Below are positions 1-6,874 of a DNA stretch of 20,480 bases, piece by piece (the first letter of the stretch is position 1; the number at the start of each line of letters is the position of its first letter). The stretch lies in contig MHRQ01000024.1 of NCBI GenBank assembly GCA_001821015.1, positions 1 to 20,480 of the forward strand, in the 5' to 3' direction. The stretch comes from Candidatus Taylorbacteria bacterium RIFCSPHIGHO2_02_FULL_46_13 (lineage in GTDB: Bacteria > Patescibacteriota > Minisyncoccia > Phycocordibacterales > DSPV01). The position numbers and the translations under genes were made by a program. The notes under the pieces were generated by a model that saw nothing but the letters and a program-made list of their open reading frames with translations, was not told the origin of the DNA and made no database searches.

Positions 1-98
1 GTTGCGGGCTCTGGTGCTCCCTCACAATAGGCCACCTATTGCTCGGTTCGCTCCTCGCCCGCGCCTTGCATCTGATCGATTTTCACCAAACTCAATTG
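1..98 (-). repeat. partial MITE-like repeat element (copy A), cut by the window edge
   Basis: Read on the minus strand, this stretch matches the core of the complete element at 6734-6857. Both contain GATGCA, then AAGGCGCG, AGCGA, CCGAGC, a short central hairpin, GTGAGGGAGCA and a terminal GCAAC. The central hairpin arms are CAATAGG/CCTATTG here and CCATACT/AGTATGG in the other copy, so the stem is kept while its sequence differs. The GTTTGG near position 88 corresponds to the inner part of the terminal repeat of the other copy. The other end lies outside the window. No coding potential is visible. Confidence 0.6.
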
Positions 99-106
99 CG
101 GTCACG

Positions 107-135
107 TTGACACGCTAATAAAGGCGTGATATCTT
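107..135 (+). promoter_or_regulatory. sigma-70-like promoter of the 168-548 gene
   Basis: TTGACA at 107-112 is a perfect -35 box. After a 17-base spacer comes TATCTT at 130-135 as the -10 box. Transcription would start near 142, leaving a leader of about 25 bases that holds the ribosome-binding site GGAAAGGA at 153-160. Confidence 0.55.
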
Positions 136-167
136 TTGCTCTGAATCTTAGCGGAAAGGAATATGAT

Positions 168-548
168 ATGCATTTGACTGTTCTTTGGCTTGTCATTGTT
201 GTGCCACTATCGGTTATTGGTTGGGGAATATATCGGTGTTTGTATCCAAAGCGCTACGCAAGTTTCATTGTGTTACGTAAAAGGGAGCCAAAGGACTTCC
301 TCATTTTTGAGCAAGAGAAACCGGAAGGAGATTGGGAATTCATGGCGGTACAACCGGCTCCTGACGAGGGATCAGCGTGTAAATTCTACCTTAGCAGCTT
401 TTTCACTGATTACAAGAGTCGTTTTTGGGGAATAGCAAGAGAGATGAAAACTATCGCTGTCACGTCGGATTCGTTCCGGACCACGCTTGGCCAGAGGTTT
501 CCTCCAAGTATCTCAACAGAGTTCATCTACATTTACAATGGGTACTGA
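168..548 (+). CDS. hypothetical protein with one N-terminal membrane helix
   Basis: This 126-residue orphan protein belongs to no family I recognise. Residues 3-22 form a hydrophobic helix followed by basic residues, which suggests an N-terminal anchor with the body on one side of the membrane. The soluble part is mixed in composition and ends in an aromatic tail (FIYIYNGY). I chose the ATG at 168 because GGAAAGGA lies 7 bases upstream; a GTG at 126 in the same frame would add 14 residues but has no ribosome-binding site and overlaps the -10 box. The gene has its own promoter and a strong terminator, so it is a single-gene unit, convergent with topA. Confidence 0.65.
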   Translation: MHLTVLWLVIVVPLSVIGWGIYRCLYPKRYASFIVLRKREPKDFLIFEQEKPEGDWEFMAVQPAPDEGSACKFYLSSFFTDYKSRFWGIAREMKTIAVTSDSFRTTLGQRFPPSISTEFIYIYNGY

Positions 549-552
549 CTTT

Positions 553-585
553 AACAGCCGTTCGTTTTCGAGCGGCTGTTTTTTT
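553..585 (+). terminator. intrinsic terminator after the 168-548 gene
   Basis: AACAGCCG at 553-560 pairs with CGGCTGTT at 573-580, and the stem can extend inward through TTCG/CGAG with one mismatch. A run of seven T follows directly. It starts 5 bases after the stop codon. Confidence 0.9.
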
Positions 586-684
586 CTATTTTGTCTTTTT
601 GGCGCTTGATCGATCGGGTTGGTGTCTTTCGCATAACTTATTACTACAACGTACGGGAATCGTTTTGGTTCCTTCTCCTGCAGT

Positions 685-794
685 AAACTTCGGCTTTGTC
701 GGTAGAAACACCTTTCACTATCAGTTTTCATGTGGTATTACTGACAACTTTTATATACACTGTCGCATCCCGACAAAAACAGAAGCCGAAGTTT
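685..794. repeat. inverted repeat in the intergenic stretch 586-818
   Basis: AAACTTCGGCTT at 685-696 is the exact inverse of AAGCCGAAGTTT at 783-794, with GTCGG at 699-703 and CCGAC at 770-774 just inside. The two arms enclose about 86 bases. The region lies between convergent genes and holds no credible gene. It may be a terminator region for topA or a small decayed element; nothing else is visible between 586 and 818. Confidence 0.5.
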
Positions 795-818
795 CGACAC
801 GGACTGCGGGACTCACTT

Positions 819-3005
819 CTACACTTTCTTTCTGCCAGGTTGATGCCTCTCACACAATTTGTTACTGCAACGCTCTGGAATTGTCTTTGTCCCTTGCATC
901 ATCAAAGAACCGCACAGGTCGCAAACCGCCCCTGTTGGCCGAGCTTTGATTGCGAAATTACATTTGGGGTAGTTTGAACAGCTAAAGAAAGGACCAAAGC
1001 GTCCCCGACGTTCAACAATTTCGCCTGTTTTGCATGTGGGGCACATCACTCCTGTTTTTTCTTTTGCTTCTTGTTCGGCACTTTTTTTGACGTATTTACA
1101 TTTCGGAAAGTTTGAACAGGCTACAAAACGCCCATAACGGCCATCGCGTTCAATGAGTTTGCCGCCACACAGTGGGCACAGCTCTCCAGTTTCCTTCGGT
1201 CCCTCAAGTTCTTTACCTTCAATCGTTCGTGCGCCGGTACACTCGGGGAATTTAGCACACGACATAAATTTCCCTGCCTTGGATAGCTTGATAATCATAG
1301 GCCCACCACAAACCGGACATTTCCATTCGGCTCCCGCATCTCCGAGGTTCGTTATTTTTTCTGCTGTTTTTGATTTTTCTTTCACAACTTTAATAAATGG
1401 TTTATAAAAATCTGCGAGAGTTTTTTCGTATGTTCTTTTACCAAGGGCGATATCGTCCAATTCGTCCTCCATTTCAGCGGTAAAGCTGTCGCTTATGTAT
1501 TGCTCAAAATTTTTCTCCAAAAAAGTTGAGACGACGTCGCCGGTATCCGTGGGTTTTAATGCGCGTCCAACTTTTTCCACATATCCTCTCGCTTCTATCG
1601 TGCGCATGATGGAGGCATAGGTGGAAGGTCGGCCAATACCTCGTTTTTCAAGCTCTTTCACAAGGCCTGCTTCGGTATAACGCGGCGGCGGTTCGGTTTG
1701 TTTCTCTTCAGTAGAAAGCTCCAGAAGTTTAAGCGGGTCCCCAATGGCAACTTTTGGTAGTTCAACTTCTTCGCCGCGTGCCCCCGTGTCTGCTAAAAGC
1801 CAGCCAGGAAATAATGTCAGTGTTCCTATGGCTGCAAATTCAGGAATCGTACTTTCATTTCCGTTTGCTTTTATGTTTGCACTGACCTTGGTGCGTAAAA
1901 GCTTCGCATCGGTCATTTGGCTAGACACGGCGCGTTGCCAAATGAGTTCATAGAGCTTCTTTTGGTCGGCGGATGCTCCCGCGGAGAATTTTGAAGCGTC
2001 GGTGGGACGGATTGCTTCGTGTGCTTCCTGTGCGTTTTTGCTCTTTGTCGTATACGTACGCGTCTGTGGAAAATCTTTTCCGTATTTTTTAGCTACCACG
2101 GTTGCAATTTGTGTGAGCGCCGTCTGACTCAATGTGGTGCTATCTGTGCGCATGTAGGTGATGTGTCCGGCTTCATAAAGGCGCTGGGCGATCTGCATTG
2201 TGCGGGAAGGGGAATAGCCCAGGCGTGAGCTTGCCGACTGCTGAAGGGTTGAAGTCGTGAATGGCGCGCGCGGGGAGCGCTTTGTTTCGGTTTGAGTAAC
2301 ATTAATAACAGACCACGAACCCTTGTTGCCCGCCTCCACAATCCGTTCCATTTCTTTTTTGTCGCGTAGCTCGGTGCTGCATTCCAAAAGCAGTTTTTCT
2401 TTCTTTTTAGTTTCTACGCTTGCAGTCAATCGCCAAAATGTTTCGGGAATGAAAGCGCGTATCTCGCGTTCGCGTTCCATAATAATGCGAAGCGCAGGGG
2501 ATTGTACTCGTCCAGCCGAAAGCCCATAGCGAACCTTTTTCCAAATAAGGCCCGATAGGTCGTAGCCCACGAGACGGTCCAAGACACGGCGTGCTTCTTG
2601 GGCATAGCGGAGATTGTTATCAATACTGCGAGGGTGTTCCAGTGCTTCTTGTATAGCTTCTTTAGTAATTTCGTGATAAACAACCCGCTTCGGCTTTATT
2701 TTTGTGTCCGGCTTTATTAATTCGGAAATGTGCCAGGCAATAGCTTCGCCTTCGCGGTCGGGGTCGGTAGCTAAGAGAATTTCCGTAGCGTCTTTGGCGA
2801 GTGATTTAAGTTCAGCGACGACCTTATCTTTACCTTTTGCGATTTCATAATGCGGAACAAAACCGCCTTCTATATCAACGGCTTTCTTGTTGCTTTTAGG
2901 AAGATCACGAACATGCCCGACCGAAGCTTTTACTTCGTATCCGCTTCCCAAATACTTTGAAATTGTTTTTGCCTTTGCAGGCGATTCAACGATCAACAGT
3001 TTCAT
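819..3005 (-). CDS. topA: DNA topoisomerase I (type IA)
   Basis: This 728-residue type IA topoisomerase relaxes negatively supercoiled DNA by transient cleavage of one strand. The TOPRIM domain (about 1-115) has the acidic residue in IVESPAK (Glu7) and the metal-binding motif DPDREGE (81-87). The catalytic tyrosine is Tyr284 in HITYMRTDS. Four C4 zinc-ribbon modules follow at about 563-589, 610-636, 655-682 and 695-718, for non-specific DNA contact; the last ends in CSNKLC. Length and order fit bacterial TopA. The ATG at 3005 has GGGGGA just upstream and a promoter at 3017-3045, so the leader is only a few bases long. It is downstream of dprA on the same strand, a common pairing, but a two-gene orphan unit separates them. 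Confidence 0.97.
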   Translation of the reverse strand: MKLLIVESPAKAKTISKYLGSGYEVKASVGHVRDLPKSNKKAVDIEGGFVPHYEIAKGKDKVVAELKSLAKDATEILLATDPDREGEAIAWHISELIKPDTKIKPKRVVYHEITKEAIQEALEHPRSIDNNLRYAQEARRVLDRLVGYDLSGLIWKKVRYGLSAGRVQSPALRIIMEREREIRAFIPETFWRLTASVETKKKEKLLLECSTELRDKKEMERIVEAGNKGSWSVINVTQTETKRSPRAPFTTSTLQQSASSRLGYSPSRTMQIAQRLYEAGHITYMRTDSTTLSQTALTQIATVVAKKYGKDFPQTRTYTTKSKNAQEAHEAIRPTDASKFSAGASADQKKLYELIWQRAVSSQMTDAKLLRTKVSANIKANGNESTIPEFAAIGTLTLFPGWLLADTGARGEEVELPKVAIGDPLKLLELSTEEKQTEPPPRYTEAGLVKELEKRGIGRPSTYASIMRTIEARGYVEKVGRALKPTDTGDVVSTFLEKNFEQYISDSFTAEMEDELDDIALGKRTYEKTLADFYKPFIKVVKEKSKTAEKITNLGDAGAEWKCPVCGGPMIIKLSKAGKFMSCAKFPECTGARTIEGKELEGPKETGELCPLCGGKLIERDGRYGRFVACSNFPKCKYVKKSAEQEAKEKTGVMCPTCKTGEIVERRGRFGPFFSCSNYPKCNFAIKARPTGAVCDLCGSLMMQGTKTIPERCSNKLCERHQPGRKKV

Positions 3006-3016
3006 AGTGTCCCCCA

Positions 3017-3045
3017 GTATTACACGAATGTAAAAACTTTGGCAA
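3017..3045 (-). promoter_or_regulatory. topA promoter
   Basis: On the minus strand TTGCCA (3045-3040) is followed after 17 bases by TAATAC (3022-3017). Transcription would start about 5 bases before the topA ATG, so the purine stretch GGGGGA is at or upstream of the RNA 5' end. Confidence 0.5.
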
Positions 3046-3049
3046 ATTT

Positions 3050-3085
3050 TTAAAAATAAAAGGCAACCAGCTTTGGGTTACCTTT
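3050..3085 (-). terminator. intrinsic terminator of the 3802-3078 operon
   Basis: On the minus strand AAAGGTAACC pairs with GGTTGCCTTT (one T-G wobble) around a short loop, followed by TTATTTTT. The first arm overlaps the stop codon at 3078. It separates this unit from topA. Confidence 0.8.
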
Positions 3086-3485
3086 GGGTAGTCTCGTGAT
3101 TGTTCAAATCACAAACGGATAATCGGCTTGCATTTTCACTTAGCCACCTAATGATTACAACTTCCGTTTGATTAAGTTGGGTTTTGATCCACGCACCCAA
3201 TCTCTCAAACCATTCATCCAGCCTCTTCTTATCTGAAGTTGATGCGAATGAGAACAGTAGGACGGTATCCTCTATTCCGTAGGCACTCGTTTCTCCACGA
3301 CCTCGTGTTTCTACCTGGGTGAGGCCTTTTGGCCCACCTTCTTCTTCCCGTAGCTTTTCTTTCAGTCTAGAGATAAATAAACCAAGATCGTATTCCGGTA
3401 TTGGTTCTTGTGCCCGATCTTTTGTAGCAACAAAAAGAAGGTAAAACACGACGTTCTCCCAGTTTACCAGTTGAGTTCTGTTCAT
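3078..3485 (-). CDS. hypothetical soluble protein
   Basis: This 135-residue protein has no family I recognise. It lacks signal peptide and membrane helices. The N-terminal half has an aromatic stretch (ENVVFYLLFVATKD), a charged segment rich in Glu/Lys/Arg near 40-55, and a second hydrophobic core (DTVLLFSFAS) near 75. Its ATG overlaps the stop of the upstream gene as ATGA, so the two are translationally coupled and probably function together. The stop codon lies inside the terminator hairpin of the operon. It is not the shadow of a larger gene: both this frame and the upstream one are open, with promoter, ribosome-binding site and terminator in the right places. Confidence 0.65.
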   Translation of the reverse strand: MNRTQLVNWENVVFYLLFVATKDRAQEPIPEYDLGLFISRLKEKLREEEGGPKGLTQVETRGRGETSAYGIEDTVLLFSFASTSDKKRLDEWFERLGAWIKTQLNQTEVVIIRWLSENASRLSVCDLNNHETTQR

Positions 3486-3802
3486 GTAGCCTCCGGTTTT
3501 AAAATAGTGAAGACAATCCGCCTGCTTCGGAGCAACTCTAGCTGTTCTGTTGAGGTAAGACCTACTGAACCGTCATAATAAAGGCGTGTACTGTGATTCC
3601 TGAGTAAAAGTGCACCTAGCGCTCGGTATTCTTCTGATTTTTCTACAAACTTTATTCTGGCTATTTCGCGCCTTGGAATAAACAGATCTGCGAATGGGAG
3701 GAACAGCGGTCTAGGTTTTGTTTTTTTTGTTGCTACGCGAAGAGCTTTTTCGTACTGTTTTTGAGGTCGTGTTTGCCACCACTGCCATATTTTTTTGAAC
3801 AT
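3482..3802 (-). CDS. hypothetical basic protein
   Basis: This 106-residue protein starts with a Trp- and Lys-rich segment (MFKKIWQWWQTRPQKQ) and is basic over its first 50 residues, so contact with nucleic acid or membrane surface is possible but not shown. No family is recognised. The ATG at 3802 has AGAAAGGA 5 bases upstream and a promoter at 3823-3850. It is the first gene of a two-gene operon and overlaps the next by 4 bases (ATGA). The operon sits between dprA and topA with its own promoter and terminator, so it looks like an inserted unit rather than part of the dprA-topA pair. Confidence 0.65.
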   Translation of the reverse strand: MFKKIWQWWQTRPQKQYEKALRVATKKTKPRPLFLPFADLFIPRREIARIKFVEKSEEYRALGALLLRNHSTRLYYDGSVGLTSTEQLELLRSRRIVFTILKPEAT

Positions 3803-3822
3803 AAGTATCCTTTCTGTCTAAC

Positions 3823-3850
3823 AGCATACACTGTAAAGTATTGAAGTCAA
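3823..3850 (-). promoter_or_regulatory. promoter of the 3802-3078 operon
   Basis: On the minus strand TTGACT (3850-3845) is followed after 16 bases by TATGCT (3828-3823). The start of RNA would fall about 12-15 bases before the ATG, leaving room for AGAAAGGA. Confidence 0.55.
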
Positions 3851-3866
3851 CATACATAAGCGCATC

Positions 3867-3907
3867 ATCCACATTTTTCTGCAATGAGCGGAGAAATAAA
3901 TGTGGAT
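3867..3907. repeat. inverted repeat downstream of dprA
   Basis: ATCCACATTT at 3867-3876 is the exact inverse of AAATGTGGAT at 3898-3907, with TCTGC/GCGGA able to extend the stem inward. No T run follows on either strand. It sits 8 bases from the 40-bp palindrome at 3915-3954. Confidence 0.55.
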
Positions 3908-3914
3908 AGTGGTA

Positions 3915-3954
3915 TGTATACTAACTCAACGCTATAGCGTTAAGTTAGTATACA
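3915..3954. repeat. 40-bp near-perfect palindrome, centre GCTATAGC
   Basis: The left arm TGTATACTAACTCAACGCTA and the right arm TAGCGTTAAGTTAGTATACA are inverse complements apart from one position, which becomes a G-U pair in minus-strand RNA. It lies 30 bases beyond the dprA stop codon, before the promoter of the next unit. It may act as a rho-independent barrier, a protein-binding site or a mobile palindrome. The length and central octamer match those of the palindrome at 14509-14548. Confidence 0.75.
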
Positions 3955-3984
3955 TTGGTTTGTGTATAGATAATGAGTGAATAT

Positions 3985-4845
3985 TTAGGTGAGGCGTACT
4001 TCTCCCATGGTCTCCTTGATCAACCCTTTTATTTCAAGAACAGAAAGCGTGGTGTTTGCTTCGCTCGTAGTAAGACCGGACGCGCGGATGAGCTCGTCTT
4101 TCGGCATAGGTTGGGCGAGTAGTTCTAGAATGGTTTGTTCAGCAGGGGTGCAGTTTGAATAATCACGTTTCGTTCCAGTTTTTTCTTCTTTGAATCCAAG
4201 TACATTCAGTATATCTTGTGGGCTCGTTACAGGCGTCGCACCGAGCTTAATCAACATATGGGGGCCAGCCGAGCCCTGTGAAAATATTGAACCGGGAAGC
4301 GCAAGCACATCGCGGTTGTATTCTGTAGCGAGGCGCGAGGTGATGAGCGTTCCTGATTTTTGTTCTGCTTCAATGACGAGAACGGCGTTTGATAATCCCG
4401 CCATGATGCGGTTTCTTTGGGGGAATGAATAGGGCGTTGCGCGAAAGTCTGCTTCAAATTCTGAAAGAAGAGTACCGCCACTCTGAATAATTTGTTTTGC
4501 CAGATTGAGGTGTGCCGCAGGGTAGAGGACTTTCCAATCAAGGCCAGAGCCCGGAACCGCAATTGTTTTTAATCCAGCCGAAAGTGCCGCTTTGTGCGCG
4601 ATGGAGTCAATTCCAAGCGCAAGGCCCGATACAATTACGATTGGGTAGCCAGCAAGCCCGCTTATCAGTTGCTCGCAGGCTTCTTTTCCATAACTTGAAT
4701 ATTTGCGTGAGCCAACTACACAGAGGAATTTCTGGTCCCAGTTTGGGAGCGTGCCACGATAATAGAGCGTTTCCGGTGCATCGGGAATTTCACCCAAAAG
4801 TGGCGGAAAATCCTTTACAGGTAATGTTTTTATCTCTGGTTGCAT
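3985..4845 (-). CDS. dprA: DNA-processing protein DprA (Smf)
   Basis: DprA protects incoming single-stranded DNA and loads RecA on it during natural transformation. The 286-residue protein has the Rossmann-like DprA fold with VGSRKYSSYG (44-53), SGLALGIDSIAH (73-84), an AVPGSG loop (96-101), FPQRNRIMAGLS (141-152) and SGTLITSR (164-171). A C-terminal winged-helix domain fills about 230-286. It lacks the N-terminal SAM-like domain of longer relatives, which is common in compact genomes. The ATG at 4845 has no clear Shine-Dalgarno sequence. The gene is divergent from the small gene at 4892, and its product fits the competence machinery usually kept by CPR bacteria (known of the group, not shown here). 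Confidence 0.95.
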   Translation of the reverse strand: MQPEIKTLPVKDFPPLLGEIPDAPETLYYRGTLPNWDQKFLCVVGSRKYSSYGKEACEQLISGLAGYPIVIVSGLALGIDSIAHKAALSAGLKTIAVPGSGLDWKVLYPAAHLNLAKQIIQSGGTLLSEFEADFRATPYSFPQRNRIMAGLSNAVLVIEAEQKSGTLITSRLATEYNRDVLALPGSIFSQGSAGPHMLIKLGATPVTSPQDILNVLGFKEEKTGTKRDYSNCTPAEQTILELLAQPMPKDELIRASGLTTSEANTTLSVLEIKGLIKETMGEVRLT

Positions 4846-4867
4846 AGTAATGTATCTATGTTATACA
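4840..4867 (+). promoter_or_regulatory. promoter of the 4892-5062 gene
   Basis: TTGCAT at 4840-4845 and TATACA at 4862-4867 with a 16-base spacer. The -35 box overlaps the first codons of divergent dprA. The leader would include AGGAAAGGAAAG. Confidence 0.4.
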
Positions 4868-4891
4868 TAATTACAGGAAAGGAAAGTACAT

Positions 4892-5062
4892 ATGAATCAA
4901 TCAACAAGAAAATCTGTAAAATCTGATCGGGGGAATAAGCAGCGAAGAAGTTGGTGGAGGTTTGCTCCCAGACGGCCCAGTGAGCGTGTGTTGGCAAAAA
5001 TAATCAGAGAGGTCTCAACAACTCCAGACGACGGTGTATGGACAGAACAGGGTGGGTTTTGA
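4892..5062 (+). CDS. small basic hypothetical protein (56 residues)
   Basis: The frame reads MNQSTRKSVKSDRGNKQ, then RRSWWRFAPRRPSERV and an acidic tail ending in GGF. The first 32 residues are strongly basic and Trp-containing; the last 15 are acidic. No family is recognised. AGGAAAGGAAAG about 5 bases before the ATG is a good ribosome-binding site, a promoter lies upstream, and an intrinsic terminator starts 11 bases after the TGA. These flanking signals are the main reason for calling it a real gene. It stands as a single-gene unit of the same design as the one at 5149-5340. Confidence 0.6.
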   Translation: MNQSTRKSVKSDRGNKQRRSWWRFAPRRPSERVLAKIIREVSTTPDDGVWTEQGGF

Positions 5063-5072
5063 ACTCTGTTGC

Positions 5073-5106
5073 AAAGGCGGCTGGTAATCCAGCTGCTTTT
5101 TTTATT
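5073..5106 (+). terminator. intrinsic terminator
   Basis: AAAGGCGGCTGG at 5073-5084 pairs with CCAGCTGCTTTT at 5089-5100 around the loop TAAT, with one G-U pair and a mismatch near the base, followed by a T-rich tail. Confidence 0.88.
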
Positions 5107-5148
5107 TTTACAATATGTTAGATTAGCTATCAGGAAAGGAGAATTTGT

Positions 5149-5340
5149 ATGAGTAGAACATTTGCAGAAGAGTTATATGAGTACAGACGCCAATTATTGA
5201 AAGCTCGTCGTTTGCAAGCATGGAGACGTTTCAGGAGGCGTTTCCTGTTGGAAGATCCGCCTGAGTTCCTATCTGCTTACCGGGAAGCTTGCTCGGATGG
5301 AGAACTTGTCGTTCTTGACCACCTGCTGATTCTCGGCTAA
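5149..5340 (+). CDS. small arginine-rich hypothetical protein (63 residues)
   Basis: The product is a 63-residue, probably all-helical protein. The middle (residues 13-32) is a basic helix with KARRLQAWRRFRRRF, which could bind RNA, DNA or phospholipid; the C-terminal third is acidic and hydrophobic (LVVLDHLLILG). No family is recognised. GGAAAGGAG 7 bases before the ATG is a strong ribosome-binding site, and a terminator starts at the stop codon itself. It follows the 4892-5062 gene but is separated from it by a terminator, so it is independently transcribed; no clear promoter box was found in the 40 bases between them. Confidence 0.65.
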   Translation: MSRTFAEELYEYRRQLLKARRLQAWRRFRRRFLLEDPPEFLSAYREACSDGELVVLDHLLILG

Positions 5341-5369
5341 AGCGTCTGAACTGGTCGGGCGCTTTTTTT
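5340..5369 (+). terminator. intrinsic terminator overlapping a stop codon
   Basis: AAGCGTCTGA at 5340-5349 pairs with TCGGGCGCTT at 5355-5364 (two G-U pairs) around a 5-base loop, followed by a run of T to 5369. The first base is the last base of the TAA stop. Confidence 0.88.
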
Positions 5370-5412
5370 ATTACGTTTGTTTTGCTATCATGTCTGTATA
5401 TGTTTTTGCTCA

Positions 5413-5444
5413 AAGCCCTAAGCCCTAAGCCCTAAGCCCTAAGC
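5413..5444. repeat. tandem heptamer repeat (AAGCCCT, four copies)
   Basis: AAGCCCT is repeated four times without change from 5413 to 5440, followed by AAGC. It lies in the 80-base gap between the terminator at 5369 and the serS start codon, so it is within or next to the serS leader. Seven-base arrays of this kind change copy number by slippage. Confidence 0.9.
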
Positions 5445-5452
5445 TTTCTGTT

Positions 5453-6721
5453 ATGCTAGATATAAAATTCATCCGGGAGAATAAAGAATTCATTGAACTT
5501 GCCGCCAAAAAGAAGCGGGTGAAGTTTGACGTGGGTCTGCTCCTAAAAGCCGACGATGAGCGTCGCACACTACTTACATCTATTGAAAAAAAACGTGCGG
5601 AGCAAAACGAGTTCAATGGCCAAATTGCCAGTACACCCACTGGAGGAGCTCGCGAGGCGCTTATCGCAAGAATGAAAAGTATAAAGGATGAATCCAGTGT
5701 AGAAGAAGAAAAACTCACTGAAGTTATGAAAAGGTGGCGTAAGTTGATGCTTGAAGTGCCGAACATTCCGGATATGTCGGTCCCTGAAGGGGAGAGTGAT
5801 GAACAGAATCAGGAGCTTCGAACATGGGGAAAGAAACCGTCGTTTGATTTTGAACCAAAGAGTCATATTGAATTGATGGAGAAGCTTGACCTTGCAGATT
5901 TTTCCCGTGGTGCCGAGGTCTCGGGCTTCAGAGGGTATTTCCTCAAAAATGAGGGAGCACTTTTGGAATTTGCGCTTTGGAATTTCACCAACAGCTTTTT
6001 CAGAACGAAGAAATTTATTCCGATGATTGTGCCGTCTTTAGTACGCCGCGAAACGCTTCTGGGAACTGGATATTTACCGCAGGGAGAAGATGATCTGTAT
6101 CACACACAGGACAGCGAGTATCTTGCGGGGACCGGAGAGGTTGGGGCAATGGCCTATTTTACCAATCAGACTCTCCAAGAAAACGAATTGCCCCAAAAAA
6201 TTATCGCGTTCTCTGACTGTTTTCGTCGCGAAGCAGGCAGTCATGGTAAAGATACCAAAGGCCTTATGCGTGTGCATGAGTTCTTTAAATTGGAACAAGT
6301 GATTCTCTGTGAGGCAAACCACGAGGTAAGCGTCAAGCATCATGAAGAACTGTTGGCATATGCCGAGTCTCTTATGCAAGCACTTGAGATTCCTTATCGT
6401 GTTGTTATCAATTGCGGTGCAGATCTCGGGCTTGGCCAAGTAAAAAAGTATGACATTGAAGCATGGATACCGTCAGAAAAACGCTACCGAGAAACGCATT
6501 CGTGCTCTTACTTCCATGATTTTCAGACACGGCGTCTTAATATTAAATACAAAGGGGCAGACGGAAAAGCAAGGTTTGCACACTCATTAAACAGTACTGC
6601 CATGCCGACACCGCGTATGCTCATTCCGCTTATTGAAAACAACCAACAGGCGGATGGATCGGTAAAAATACCAAAAGTGTTGGTGGACTATATGGGACAG
6701 GATCGCATTGGAATATCATAG
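5453..6721 (+). CDS. serS: seryl-tRNA synthetase
   Basis: SerRS charges tRNA-Ser (and tRNA-Sec where present) with serine in the cytoplasm. The 422-residue protein has the usual N-terminal antiparallel coiled-coil arm (about 28-100, rich in Lys/Glu/Arg) that holds the long variable arm of tRNA-Ser. The class II catalytic core follows: the AGTGEVG segment (226-232), motif 2 FRREAGSHGKDTKGLMRVHE (257-276), and motif 3 near the C-terminus, STAMPTPRMLIPLIENNQ, where the Arg contacts ATP. The sequence ends in the typical KVLVDYMG. The ATG at 5453 is the natural start (MLDIKFIRENKEF); no good Shine-Dalgarno sequence is seen, and a heptamer array lies just upstream. Confidence 0.97.
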   Translation: MLDIKFIRENKEFIELAAKKKRVKFDVGLLLKADDERRTLLTSIEKKRAEQNEFNGQIASTPTGGAREALIARMKSIKDESSVEEEKLTEVMKRWRKLMLEVPNIPDMSVPEGESDEQNQELRTWGKKPSFDFEPKSHIELMEKLDLADFSRGAEVSGFRGYFLKNEGALLEFALWNFTNSFFRTKKFIPMIVPSLVRRETLLGTGYLPQGEDDLYHTQDSEYLAGTGEVGAMAYFTNQTLQENELPQKIIAFSDCFRREAGSHGKDTKGLMRVHEFFKLEQVILCEANHEVSVKHHEELLAYAESLMQALEIPYRVVINCGADLGLGQVKKYDIEAWIPSEKRYRETHSCSYFHDFQTRRLNIKYKGADGKARFAHSLNSTAMPTPRMLIPLIENNQQADGSVKIPKVLVDYMGQDRIGIS

Positions 6722-6733
6722 AGTAACAAATAT

Positions 6734-6857
6734 TAGGACTTACGCGTTTGGATGCAGTTCAAGGCGCGAGTGAGAAGCGACCGAGCCATACTTCATAGTA
6801 TGGTGAGGGAGCATCGAAGCGAAGCAACAAAGAAATGCGCCAAACGCGTAAGTCCTA
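6734..6857. mobile_element. complete 124-bp MITE-like element (copy B)
   Basis: The ends are a perfect 18-bp inverted repeat: TAGGACTTACGCGTTTGG at 6734-6751 and CCAAACGCGTAAGTCCTA at 6840-6857. A central hairpin (CCATACT/AGTATGG) lies between purine-rich arms shared with copy A at 1-98. It encodes no transposase. A TA at each outer edge would fit the TA target duplication of IS630/mariner-type elements, and TAACAAAT also occurs on both sides (6724-6731 and 6856-6863), so the duplicated target is not settled. The right end is 18 bases before the likely start codon of the FtsQ-like gene. Confidence 0.85.
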
Positions 6858-6874
6858 ACAAATCATTTCATGGT

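Noticed and set aside
425..949. 174-codon open frame overlapping the 168-548 gene and the topA end
   Set aside because: It crosses the strong terminator at 553-585 and the topA C-terminus, has no ribosome-binding site, and its composition is that of a chance frame.
5413..5444. CRISPR array
   Set aside because: The heptamers are adjacent without spacers, and no cas genes are present.
6752..6874. Upstream extension of the FtsQ-like frame
   Set aside because: These 41 codons lie within or just after the mobile element and do not look like an FtsQ N-terminus; the start at 6875 is followed by a normal basic segment and membrane helix.
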